In this document: in pieces, positions 21,983 through 32,996 of the stretch
Layout: each line of letters begins with the position of its first letter
How positions within the stretch are numbered: the first letter of the stretch is position 1
Origin: Septoria linicola
Lineage: Eukaryota > Ascomycota > Dothideomycetes > Mycosphaerellales > Mycosphaerellaceae
Length of the DNA: 64,000 bases
Assembly: GCA_024114885.1 (NCBI GenBank)
Contig: CP099424.1
Span: 496,001 to 560,000 of the forward strand
Direction of reading: 5' to 3'
The notes under the pieces: model-generated
Databases searched by the model: none
Told to the model about the DNA's origin: nothing
The model's input: the letters and a program-made list of their open reading frames with translations, nothing else
Translations under genes and position numbers: made by a program

Positions 21983-23454
21983 ATGCAGAAACATCAAATA
22001 GGACAGACTGGATTCTGGTACGATATCGAGATAGGACAACATAATCATCACCACTATCGCCGACCTTCCTGGCATTCATGGCAACGACAAGCGCATCATC
22101 TTCCTCGATGGGTCAAATTACTGCTGACTGGTCTGATCGCGCTATGTGCGGGAGTGGGCTTCTTGCGCGGTTGCGGCGAATTGCATGATCAAGCAGTCAA
22201 GCAATTACCAACAGACTATCACAAGCTGCGCGGAGGCCGTTCAGATATCGTCAAGGCTTCCACGAACCCGGTGCGGTATGCAACCAGGATCGCGACTCCT
22301 GAGACCACCAATGATGTTGGAGACACTTTAGTTACGAGTCTGGACAGTTGGGCTGAAAACAGCAATGCCATTGATCAACGCTACGTCTTCTTGAAGAGCC
22401 TCGCAAGCGGGAAAGAGGGTCAAGCCGATCTCTACATTGACAAGCAAGATGGTAGCACAGTCGTTGTCAAGACTTTCAATGCCATAGCGCGGAATCACCT
22501 ACCTCTCACAATTGCACATAACTTCGCCAACTACACGACCACCTGGCCAGCTGAGATCGAGGCCAGCTTGCTCCTTGGCAAACACGATGACCATTCTGGC
22601 TATGTCCCGGTAGTGGACTATTTCATTCTTCAGACGCCATCAGGCTGGACCTGGGCTCTGGTCACGCCGTTCATAGCACGAGGGACATTGGCTGCTCTTG
22701 CTGCTGACGAGCACGGTTCTGGAATCGGCAGAACGGCAGATGAACTAGACGCTTTCTATCGACCTACTTTTGAGGCTATGCTCGATCAGCTGCGAGATCT
22801 ACATGTATCGGGCTACTGCCACGACGATGTCAAGCCAGACAATATCTTTGTGCGGCACCCGGAACATTGGCTTCTGGGAGATCTCGGGAATGTCAGGCAT
22901 ATCAATCATCCTTGGCATAGCACCAGGTCGTGGATGAGACAGAACCAGTGAGTACAAGTCTTTTCCGTCTCGTCAGATGAACACCGTGATCCGGCGCAGG
23001 TCGATGCAGGACGATGATACCTACAAAACATGCATGCTGACATTCCGTTACAGATGGCGCGACTGCAGAGCAAACGACCTACGAAGAAGCTACAAGTCTT
23101 ACCTCTGGTTCCTACGCCGATCTAGTACAGATGTGAACCAATTCGACACGGACTTCTGGCTTGGCGAGAAGGACTGGAGTCAAATGTACTGGCAGTATAT
23201 GGAGAGCTGGGTGAGCCTTGCTAACAGTCAGGATCTGGCATTGTCGTAAGTCCTCAAACTCCAAACAACGATATCGCTAAAGCGCTAACTCCTGGCTTAG
23301 TCACAGGGCACAGTTCATGCTACAAGAAGCAACTGCCGATCACGCATCTCTAGTCAGTGGGCACGTCTGGTCCAGAAAGACTGAACGAGAGCTTATATGC
23401 ACAGGTCTTCCGCGGCGATTGTGGAAGTGGTATGAGCACTTTGAATTTAACTGA
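21983..23454 (+). CDS. Membrane-anchored protein-kinase-like protein
   Basis: Exons 21983-22947, 23054-23245 and 23301-23454 join in frame to 436 residues. A His/Trp-rich N-terminus precedes one transmembrane segment (about 44-61), then a kinase fold. It has a glycine-poor loop (SGKEGQADLYI), a candidate ATP lysine in VVVK (163), the catalytic loop HDDVKPDN (280-287) and DLGN (300-303) where DFG is expected. The catalytic Asp and Asn are kept, but the Arg of HRD is Asp and the DFG Phe and Gly are changed, so activity is uncertain. After the kinase core, the segment WRDCRANDLRRSYKSYLWFLR is characteristic of an unnamed fungal group. The first intron (106 nt) is long for this locus. Confidence 0.8.
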
Positions 23455-23650
23455 GGAAGACCTAGGCTCTGAGTTAATGACTGCACGATTAGCGATAGTA
23501 CGATAATGTCTCATGAAATGACTTCAGCCTCCTCTTTCACGCCCAATGATAGTGGTATGGGCAACATCGTGCTTGTGGCCGAGCATACCAGCGTCCAGAT
23601 GGCCCAGTGCACAATGACGTCCGATGGATCAACAAGCATTCTGAGTGCAG

Positions 23651-23925
23651 GCAGAAGGTAACGGATATGGCAAAGGCTATGGAAAGGGCGGCTATAAGAA
23701 TGATCATGGCTATAAGCGCGAAGCTGAGCCTGAGGCTGAAGCTGGTGAGCAGATAATCATTTGAAGCGTGGACGAGACAGCTCTAACATATAAGCAGGTA
23801 AAGACGGCTACGGAAAAGGTGGCAAGGGAGGATACAAGCAAGAGAAGAACTACGGCGGAGGCAAGAAGGGTGGGTATGGCGGAGGCGGCGGCAAAGGCTA
23901 CGGTGGTGGCAAGGGAGGATACTAG
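23651..23925 (+). CDS. Gly/Tyr/Lys-rich protein, 5' end not found
   Basis: Two exons (23651-23744 and 23798-23925) share a frame across a 53-nt intron with donor GTGAGC and a CTAAC branch. They encode 73 residues: GNGYGKGYGKGGY repeats, then YKREAEPEAEAG, then more GGYGGGKGGY repeats and a stop. KR followed by EAEPEAEA is the arrangement of a Kex2 cleavage site with Ste13-type dipeptide spacers, as in alpha-pheromone precursors and other kexin-processed peptides. Such a protein should begin with a signal peptide, but no convincing first exon lies in the 200 bp between it and the kinase-like gene. It may be a relic, or have an unusual 5' end. Confidence 0.45.
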
Positions 23926-24078
23926 AATTCACTTCAACAGTACCAGAATGGCATGAGAGGAGGAACGTCATCTGTGTGGAGGTATTTAGTGCGTCGATTT
24001 CATTTCTAGACTGTCATTACCATTTTTCATTCATTTCTAGCTTTCAATGATAGAGTGACCCTGCTCGAGCTTCACCTC

Positions 24079-25214
24079 TTACGACACGGCCTTCAAGCTG
24101 TCCACGGTGTCCTTGATACACTGATCGAATGGCCTCCACTTCAGGCCCAGCACCTTCTCCGCCTGGCTGTTGTCGATCTCGTAGTGTCCACCTTTTGGGA
24201 ACTCTCCGCCTGGTGTCTTAGCTGTTGGCAGTCCGTCCTTGAGCTCAGGATAAGCCTTGCCAATCGCCTCTGAGATCTTCTTGTTGTTGAAGTGGCCTGC
24301 GGTGATGAAGAATCTGTAACGTTGTTGGTCAGCCAAATCGTACTTGCGAGTGTGGTGATAGAACTGTGCTCACCTCTTTCCGCCAGCCTCCTTCTTCTCG
24401 ATCGCGAGCACATGTGCGAGAGCGAGATCTCGTACATCAACCCAAATGTACACGCCGGTCTCCGGGACTTCATCCTTGTGCTTGCCGAGCATAGCGTCTC
24501 TGATCCTCTGGTTCGAGGTGTTCAGTGCGTCCAGCGAGTTGAGGTAGTGCACAATTGGGCCCAGCACAAGCGGGGGGCACATTGTCGCGATGTCGAAGTT
24601 TGGCTTCTCTTTCTCTACAAAGTCCCATGCTGCCTTTTCTGCGAAGACTTTTGAGGCACGGTAGCCACTTGAGGGGTCTTTGAGGGCTTCGGCGTGTGTG
24701 ATCGGGTTCCAGTCTTTCTCGCTGTAGGTGTGACCAACAGCAGCACCCTTGCCGCCATCAACAATCGAAGCGAAGGAGGAGGTGATGACGACACGCTTGA
24801 CTGATGGAGCGGACTTCTTGATCGATTTCAGGATGCCTGTCGTGCCGATGATCGCAGGGTCGAGGAGTTGCTTTTGTCTATAAAAGAAGAAGTCAGAATG
24901 ATGCACAATCTGAGCTCGAGAGGACTGCTTGCGTACACATCGGTCACGTTGAAGTGGAAGGGCGAGGCAGTGTGAATGACCGCCTCAAAGGGTGGATCAG
25001 ACACAACAGCCTTGTCGAAAGCACCTTCTTGAGCAATGTCCTCCACAATGGCGAAGTCTAACGTAGACTTGTCATTCTTGGGGTGTGCCTTTGCAATGCG
25101 ATCTGCCTTGTCTTGGGAACGGACTGTCGTCACTACAGAATGGCCATGCTCGAGGAGAATGTCCAAGACATGAGCGGCAATGAAGCCTGAGCCTCCTGTG
25201 AGTAGTACGCGCAT
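24079..25214 (-). CDS. GRE2-like NAD(P)-dependent reductase (extended SDR)
   Basis: Exons 25214-24937, 24877-24374 and 24313-24079 give 338 residues. The N-terminal nucleotide-binding motif GGSGFIAAHV fits the extended SDR family of dihydroflavonol reductase/GRE2 methylglyoxal reductase-like enzymes. Further landmarks are VIHTASPFHF, VVITSSFASI, the YxxxK-type catalytic pair in GYRASKVFAEKA, and WVDVRDLALAHV. These enzymes reduce aldehydes and ketones with NADPH in the cytosol; the substrate cannot be predicted. The first splice uses the second of two adjacent GT pairs, since only that keeps the frame (DV-QKQLLDP). The last intron joins ...GGKR to FFITAGHF. Confidence 0.92.
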
Positions 25215-27428
25215 ATCTGCTGATGGAGTCGAGTGAAAGTGCTTGGTGAGTGGTAGTATTGGTGGTAGTACACTGGGAGAAGGCGGGGACGAAATAATTT
25301 GTACTCAGTGATGTGATCGGCCTTAGGAGATAGCGTACCATGGCTTATTCCATCATCGTCGACTCTTATCGATAGACTTGGGGGTCATGTCAAATAACAT
25401 GTAGCAGCTGTGTTGGAGATGATGTCAGTTTTCACTGCTTTCCCGTCAAAGCGGCAACTACCAAGGGCAAGTCAACGGAGGCCTGAGAGCTCTCATGAGA
25501 CGAAGCATATTAGACCCAAGAAAGTATCTAAGGCCGTCCATCGTGCTTAAGGCGAGCCACGCTGACCATGCCTTCGGCGTCAAGGCCTGGAGGTCGAAAA
25601 GAGAGATCTTTTGAACACTGAGGCGCGGCCGTGCCCCAGAAAATCAAGCCCGCAGAAGCCAGAGCCTCACGGCGATATCGGAAGTGGGAGGATGAAAGTT
25701 GAACCGCTTCTCCAGAAAACACAGTGCAAGCTTGCTGCATTCAAACTTGTGCTGAGCCCTGTTCATACACAAACGCATGATGCAAGTGCCTGGTGTACAG
25801 CTAGTGCTTTCATTGTTGTTGATACGCCTGTTATATGAGGCTGGGCCGTCCCCGAGTGTGGTTCATGGCTGGGTCAGTTGTGCGAACAATAATGCGATCC
25901 TCGCAGAGCTTGAGTAGCCCATGACGATACACAGATGCGTAGCGGAGCGGAAAGTCAGGTGAGAATATCAGTGACACTCTGGCGAGATCTCAGTCAGGCA
26001 GTGTGTTGCAGTTGCTTTCAAGTTGGTCGATGTCTTTCTGTCTTCGCCTTGGGGAGTTCGAAATTCGCTGGAACGGAGAGAGAGCTGTCGCTATCGAATC
26101 CACGCCTCAGTTGTTCCCTCATCTCGCAGCACTGGCTTGCTCCTGCTGTCGAAAGTGGAAGTTGGACGAAAGCGTGAAGAGGAGACATGTTCATTTCGGT
26201 AGAGCTCTTGGCACGCTAGCTTGACTCCAGGTCTGCAAGCCGCAAAACCTTCCTCCCCCCTCCCTAAAGATTCTCAGGCACAAGCGTTATGCTAGCATCG
26301 ACTAGATCTTCGCCATCGTGCGGATATCTCAGCCTTGTACAATTGAGTGAACTGCACGACAGGTTCTGGAAAAAACCTCGCACACCGTAGCTGCTTCCCA
26401 CGACGGCGATAAGGCGACGCATGTACACTACAGCCAGGCCTCTTGCGTTGTGCAGGACTGTCGACGAGCTTCATCGCTTAAACGCATCGCGAACCTGAGT
26501 ACCGAGGCTACATTATAAGCCACGTCCTCCACTCGTCAGATCCTGCTTTGGTCCAAGACCTCGATCCAGCCAGGCTCTGCATTAGGATAGGAGCATCGCC
26601 TACCGGATTCAGAGCGACCGATCCTAATCGCTGCGCGCTCTGCAGTCACTCTGCATATATTGGAAGGCGTCATATGGGACTCTAGCTTGAATTCCTGCTC
26701 CGCAAGAGCTTCTCAGCGGTCGTGCTGCTACTTTTAATCGAACAGAATTCAAACAGACTATCGGGACATTATTGTGGCTGGCAATCAGGGTCAGTTCCAA
26801 ACGACAACGAAGCACACAGCACTACTCATCGCACGAAGCTATAGCATTTACGCGTATTGATGACTCGGAACGTAGCATAATCTCCAGACTCATACCAACA
26901 AAGTATTAACAGCTGCAGCGCATCATCGTAGCCTTCGCAGTGACAGACACGTGGGTACGCCGCTGGCGCGGGTTATGCCATTATTGCTGCCGTACCACAC
27001 GGCAACTCTAGTGGACTCGAGCCTAGCGCTCACTCCCGATGTCAGTGGCACGCCGAAGTAAGCCACGCACATCCAGATTGAGCATCATTGTGTGCCAATC
27101 TTGGCTAATCTCGCTCTCTGGTGAAGCTGATTCGCTTCATCATAGACGCATCGCAACGTCCCGCGATCCTATACAGGTCTATTTACTGTCTGATCTTGGC
27201 ATGCACCTCAGCCATGCGGTGGTCATGCTACCCGACACGAGATTGTGATGCTCCGATGGTCTGAGGCGCCCTCTAAGGCCATAAGCAAGGAGTGGTAAAA
27301 GACCAACCTACTGTAGCTCAGATGCTATAAGAGCTGATCACCGCCTCGTTACAACAACGGTCTACCAGCACCACAGTTCCGGGCTACCACATTCGCTACC
27401 TACCTACGCTCACTGCCTTGTCGATACC
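25215..27428. other. Long intergenic region, no gene recognised
   Basis: About 2.2 kb without a supported gene. Short frames on both strands lack domains and splice logic. A TATA-like CTATAAG lies at about 27325-27331, roughly 100 bp upstream of the next ATG, and a pyrimidine-rich leader follows. Confidence 0.45.
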
Positions 27429-29042
27429 ATGCGTACATTCACCTCGCTCGCTGTCCTGGTCGGGCTCAGCGCTTTTGCTGATGCCTATGGCCCACCGCCA
27501 CCAAAGTACAACTCTTGCCCGGACAATAAGTGCAAGAAGAGCGCGACACCTTATTGCAGCTCATACCTGAAGGTACCGGAGAAGACTACCACCATCAAGA
27601 AGACCAAGACATCGTATGTGTGGTGTAGCGGAATCGTTGCTTCGTCTGAAGCTGACTTTCGCCCTCTAGCACCGTCACGAAGACATCGACCAAGTCCAAG
27701 GGCACCAAGACCGTGACTGCATATGCAGTCACGACTGAAGTCAAGACAACCACGACACCTATCACGTAAGATGACTAATCTATTGAGTTGTGAAGAAAAC
27801 GCGCTCACCCAGTCTAGAACTTCTATCTCCACGTTCAAGACTGACACGACAACTACTACCACTGTCGCACCAAGGTGTACCGCCCCATCGCTCATTCCAG
27901 AGATCGAAATTCCCGACGCCCCCGAGTGTGGCATTGGCGATCTTCCGGCTTGCATCGAAGATCTCCTGCCGAAGCGTAGCTACCCACCATCGTACTCTGT
28001 GCCGAAGCCAAAGTGCTTCGATAACTACAAGAAGAAGGATGATATCAAGTCGGCCTGCAAGTGTGTCGATGTTAAGCCAAGCACAAAGACTGTCAAAAAG
28101 ACCGTCAAGACCGTGTCGTCCACCACCACCACTTACAAGACTGTAAGATGTGTTACCTCACTGAAGTGGGTCGATGGGAATGCTGACGAGTTGATCAGGT
28201 CAACAAGAAAACTGTGACCGTTACTCCAACAGCTACCAGCACCAAGACAATCACTGCTCCAGCTTCGACCAAGACTGACACGGTTCGTTTGTGCCAAGTC
28301 AATCAATGCATACTTCTCGCTAATTATCCATGTCCAGACCACCCTTTTCACTACCACCGTGGTCAGCACTGTGACCGCTGGCGACATCGCCATTCCAACT
28401 GGTGCTTTCAACATCGTCTTGACCGGTGGCTCGGGTAGCTTGACTGCTCTCAACGGCCTTCGCGGCACCGTCGATGTGACCAACGTTAACAACAACCCAA
28501 TCAACTTCCTGTCCCCGGTCGGCGGCGAGCTGCCACTCGGCACGAGCTTCACCCTCGTCAACGGCGCCCTGACCTCTGGCGACTTCACGTCCCCTGCCTA
28601 CCTCACCGACCTCCTCGGAAACGATCCCCAGCAGGTGTCTTTCGATAACGCACTTGACAACGGAGTACGCACAGCCATGACCTGCTCCATCGAGCCAAAC
28701 AATGGCATGTGCGAGCTTGTCTGCTCAGGAACTCCAGCCAATCCGACTCCAGTCGATGGCGGTGAGGGCGAAGGCGAGGGTGGCGAGGGTGAAGTCCGCA
28801 AGCGTGGTCGCCTGCTTATCCCAGACCCAGTTCCTGCGCTCTTGGCCACACCTTACCTCTGCGGCCTTGACAACTCCTACTACCTTGGAGGAGGTGCCGA
28901 CACCGAGGCTGTCACAGAGAGCATGGATGCGGAATGCGTTCCATTCGTCCCTGTGGTCGTTGACGTCGAGCCTCTTGCTCCAACACCTGGAGAGGGAGAG
29001 GGCGGTAACCCAACCACTCCAGATACCCCGGTTCAGTCTTAA
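27429..29042 (+). CDS. Secreted Thr/Ser/Lys-rich cell-surface protein, five exons
   Basis: Exons 27429-27613, 27670-27765, 27818-28142, 28199-28282 and 28338-29042 encode 464 residues. A signal peptide (first about 19 residues, ending ADAYG) is followed by a Cys-containing segment (SCPDNKC, PYCSSY). Long Thr/Lys/Ser/Val tracts follow, likely O-glycosylated, and a second Cys-containing block (APECGIGDLPACIEDLL). The C-terminal domain begins GAFNIVLTGGSG and carries several cysteines; an acidic Gly-Glu repeat precedes a dibasic VRKRGR site that kexin could cut. No GPI signal is evident. The family is not recognised; the layout fits a secreted wall-associated protein. It is convergent with the next gene. 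Confidence 0.8.
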
Positions 29043-29520
29043 ATGGATTGAGATCTGGTCCTGGTGGTGTTTCGTAGTTCGCTTCACGAGTAGCTCTCCA
29101 CGCAAGAAGAGAGCGATACGATAATGATGACGTACCGATCATGGCAATATGCTCATGTAGGCAGCAGATTGGTTCAATCATGCTTGCTCCTGCTCCATTT
29201 CAAGTCTCCTCACATGCACTCATGCTGTTTTACCGATGGTGTCCCTTGCTCAGGCTTGCTGTCGCTACATCTTAACTTCAGTGCCACGGCGCCGATGTGG
29301 CTACTGTACCCTTGAGACGCGCACCTACTTACTGCTCGGCGCTGAACGCAATATGGTGAGCAACCTGATTGCTGCCATCTGTACATATGCTACACAGCTT
29401 TTCCATCATTACACGCGTTCATCCATGCACAATCACAACGCCGAAATCGTCGAGGATCCAGTTGCCATCACATTCATTACACATCCCTCCAAACGCCTCA
29501 TCAATCACATGTACACTCTC
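29043..29520. other. Convergent intergenic region
   Basis: 478 bp between the stop codons of two convergent secreted-protein genes. No gene is supported; it should contain both 3' UTRs. Confidence 0.4.
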
Positions 29521-31386
29521 CTACAACAGCATAGCGCCCGCGAATGCAGCACAAGCAACACCGAGCCCACTTACGAGATCGAACCTGTGCCCAGCACCAG
29601 TATAAGGAGTAACTGTGTTAGTCGGCTTTGGAACATATGTCGTTCCCAAGCTGGAAGTTCCCACAGGGCCAACGGGACCTGGCACAGACGAGGTCGGGTA
29701 AGGTGCTGGAGCAGGTGCCGAAGAAGATGGAGCAGGTGCGGGCGTCTCGTATCCCAAGCCTGGAACATTGCGCGTACTGCCACTCTCAGTGACGGTGTAC
29801 GTTGTGATCTGGACCAGCGGCACAGTGACAGTCGTGACATAAGATGTCGTGTAGCTACTTGATGGGACTGTGGCGCCTTGGCTTTCGCCAGTGGAGTACG
29901 TTGCTGGCAAGGTGATCTCAGAAGAGTAGGTGATTGTTGTGCATGGTACGTTTGGCGATGGAGAAGTTCCAAATGCATCGAATGTGGTGGCGACAGCTTG
30001 GGTTGATGACTGGAGGTATGTCGAGGCAGCAGGGCAATCCTTCACGTCGGAGCCGCAGCTGGTGATCGTAGAAATGATTGTGCTGTAACGTGTCACCTTC
30101 GTGCCGGTGGAGGCAGGAGGCTGCTCAGTGACAGGCGAATTAGGCGTTGAAGCCGGGGTGTTGTACTTGGTGGCGGGTGTGATCGTTGATGGGCACCCAG
30201 TGATGATGGCCGGATTCTCAGGCACATATTTTGCGCAAAGTCCCATGAAGTAGCCAGCACCAGAGTTGGTATCATCGTCACTATCGGACCACGCGCTGAC
30301 ACAATCGTAGACCTTGCTCACGAGTTCACTGTTCTTGCAGAAACATTCGTAGTCGGTATTGCTCTTGCACTCGGTAAGGTGCAGCCAGCTGTTGACGCAT
30401 TTCGGCAGCACATCTGGAGTCTCTGGTGGCGGATAAGAAGGTGTCTCTTCCGGTACCTTGCTGGTCACCGTGGAGCTAGAGCCGTAGCCAGGTACCTGGA
30501 CAGTGGAAGAGTTGCCGTAGCCAGGAGGTGCGGAGTAGACAGGAGCCGAAGGAGTGACGGGAGAGGTCTCGACGCTGCTTGGCGATGAGTAGGACGGGAT
30601 GACCTCAGAGCTTGAGCTCGAATATTGAGGCACGCTCTCGGTTGCAGAAGAATATTGAGGCGGCGCCTCGGAACTGGTAGTGCCGGAGCTGGAGGCTGAG
30701 GTAGTTTCTGCCGACGAGATTGAGCTGCTGGTGCTGTATGTTGGAGGCTGGCTGGTGCTAGTGACCGAAGCGAAGGTTGTAGAGTAGCTTGGTGGAATAG
30801 ATGCAGTTTCGCAGTCGAACTCGATGCTGTGGACTCCAATGTTGCAGCCTTTGCCTTTCGACTTCCCGTGAGGCTTGAAGGTGACCTTCTTCGCGCCACC
30901 ACATTGTGTGTTCTTGATGATGGATCCACTTGAAGCACATGAATGCACCTCTTTGCAGATGGATTCATCAGGCATCGTATAGTGGCATTCGATATCCACA
31001 TCCTCATCCTGGTCCGAGGAGACGTGGTACGTCTTGATCGACATCTTGTCATCTCCATCGCAGTCTACGGCAGGCTCATCATCGAGATTGGAAGTGATAC
31101 ATTTGCTCTGGAATGTTCTCTTGGACAACAAGTCGCGCTTGCCGAAAGAGTTGGAGCAGGACCAGCCAGAAAACTTGTTGCTACCATAGCTGTCAAAGGA
31201 CCCATCTGCGAGATCTGACCAGTCATATCCCTTGGTCTGGTTGGTAGAGCACTTGTTGTCCGTTGTGTCAGGTGTTGAGTAATAATTATGACCGCCCCAG
31301 CCAGCCCCACCGTAGCTACCACCAGTGGCAGCTGCGTGCTGGAGAGAGAAGCTCGCAGTGATGAGCACTGCGGAAATCAGATGCAT
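29521..31386 (-). CDS. CFEM-like, Ser/Thr-rich GPI-type surface protein
   Basis: Intronless, 621 residues. A signal peptide (about 1-20) precedes a Cys-rich N-terminal domain (Cys 46-192) with dibasic sites at GKRD and SKRT. A long Ser/Thr/Pro/Tyr stalk contains repeated PPxYSS-type units. A compact seven-cysteine module at 330-398 (C-x9-C-x7-C-x-C-x11-C-x21-C-x13-C) resembles a CFEM domain, which normally has eight. A second Ser/Thr stalk follows, and the hydrophobic end (VSGLGVACAAFAGAMLL) after a small-residue region fits a GPI-anchor signal. CFEM proteins act in haem/iron capture, adhesion or host interaction; which applies here is unknown. The missing eighth cysteine makes the domain call tentative. 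Confidence 0.82.
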   Translation of the reverse strand: MHLISAVLITASFSLQHAAATGGSYGGAGWGGHNYYSTPDTTDNKCSTNQTKGYDWSDLADGSFDSYGSNKFSGWSCSNSFGKRDLLSKRTFQSKCITSNLDDEPAVDCDGDDKMSIKTYHVSSDQDEDVDIECHYTMPDESICKEVHSCASSGSIIKNTQCGGAKKVTFKPHGKSKGKGCNIGVHSIEFDCETASIPPSYSTTFASVTSTSQPPTYSTSSSISSAETTSASSSGTTSSEAPPQYSSATESVPQYSSSSSEVIPSYSSPSSVETSPVTPSAPVYSAPPGYGNSSTVQVPGYGSSSTVTSKVPEETPSYPPPETPDVLPKCVNSWLHLTECKSNTDYECFCKNSELVSKVYDCVSAWSDSDDDTNSGAGYFMGLCAKYVPENPAIITGCPSTITPATKYNTPASTPNSPVTEQPPASTGTKVTRYSTIISTITSCGSDVKDCPAASTYLQSSTQAVATTFDAFGTSPSPNVPCTTITYSSEITLPATYSTGESQGATVPSSSYTTSYVTTVTVPLVQITTYTVTESGSTRNVPGLGYETPAPAPSSSAPAPAPYPTSSVPGPVGPVGTSSLGTTYVPKPTNTVTPYTGAGHRFDLVSGLGVACAAFAGAMLL

Positions 31387-32996
31387 GTTTTCGTCGAGTC
31401 TGAAGATACAGAGCTTAGTGTAGAGAGTGCTTGAAGCGAGTGTGTTAGGTGAATGCTAGAGCGGCGTAACGAATGAGCCGGCTCGGAAATGCGCAAGAAT
31501 ATGGGAAATTCTGCAAATGGCCAGGAGAGGTGTAGCAAGATACAGGGCAGAAATGATAGCAGCATCAGCATACCTTTGTATAGGAGTTAGCCATCAACTT
31601 TGGTACCGGAAGCGCGAGTGAGCAAGCAATCTCCTGCCAGTAGACATCGCTACGCTGGCATGAGATTCCTGCTTCAGGCCTCAGCCTCTGTTTGACGCTT
31701 GTGTTGCTGCAGCCATAAGGCCGTGCTGTGTATCATGCTCGCACAAGCGGCTGCATGGCCACCAGCCGTACATCTGGCATGCGAGAGTGGCGTTGCTCAT
31801 GTCCAGATCGCGGACAGCTGGTAGGGCGCTACTGCAGGTACCTGTCTTTGCAAGCGAGTCACTCCTGTTTCATGCTCGTTTTCGTGCACAATAGCTTCCT
31901 CGAGATGCCAGCTTCGCTCGTGCATCAGGCGTCTCGACTGCTGTGTCGAGCTTGAGAACATTGTCGAGTCGGTTCTCTTGTTTGTTTATCTTCACACTCG
32001 CTGCGCGAGTCTGCCGCAGGACTGTCTATGGAGGCGATGTACACAAGACATCGGCCCTAGAAGCGTGCAATGCAGATACACTGCTGTTGTGTAAGGTGAA
32101 GAAGCGCGCTGGCGACGACACTTTCGAGCATTATTTTTAGCTTCGTGCACGCGCCACTTCCAACTGATTGGTCGACATTCCGAGTCGCCTCTCCTGCGCT
32201 TCAGTCCTTGTTTCAATGATGCATCCTGTTCCAATCGATCACACTGCTGGCTTCACAGGTCTATTCTGACTAGTGCTGTCGATGCTGCAGGCATAGTCAT
32301 CGAGCCCGTCGAAGCATGTCCTGAATACGCGTGAGACAGGCCAAAGCTACCATAGAGCAGACCTCAGGCTAGGAGGAGCCTCATTCGAAGTCGCTCAGCA
32401 TCAGAGATATCAAGTTGAATGGCACTGCGAACTCTGAAGAACTGAAGGGCACACAGGCCATGTTGATGCGGTGCTGATAGTGGCCCAGCTTGGCTCAATC
32501 ACGAAAAAGCTGAAAACCGCGACAGGACCAGGAAAGGTCGCCCAAGACCTCATCACTACGCGGAATCATCATCGCACGTGTGCTTCACAATGCCTCCGAG
32601 GCGAACAAATCATCTTGCCGTAGGCGAGGTGCATATACACCTCTCCATGACACATCTTACCTCAGGTCAATAGCGCTTGCCTCCATGAACGTCTTAGGGC
32701 GGAGAGGATGCCAAGGGCGACTATCGGTTTCCGCTACATGATCAAGCTGACAGCGTGGCAAGCGATTACCATAGAGATGCCATTCTTCTGGAATCATGAA
32801 GCAGCTCAATGTTCGAAGACAATATATTGGCGAAAAGTTTTCATACAAATTGCTCATCCTCGCCTCCAGATCTCAGCCACCGATTATAGCTAAGCGCCAG
32901 TCCTGCTCCTAATAGTACTGCTACAACACTGGTCGCTTCCAGCAGACCTGTATCACAGAAAGCCATCTCGAATTCCTCAGGCCCGACATCCGCGAG
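31387..32996. other. Intergenic, no gene recognised
   Basis: About 1.6 kb upstream of the CFEM-like gene and downstream of the peroxidase gene. Only short uninformative frames. Confidence 0.45.

Noticed and set aside
23480..23650. First exon for the Gly-rich gene (several short ATG frames)
   Set aside because: None encodes a signal peptide or joins convincingly to the first visible exon.
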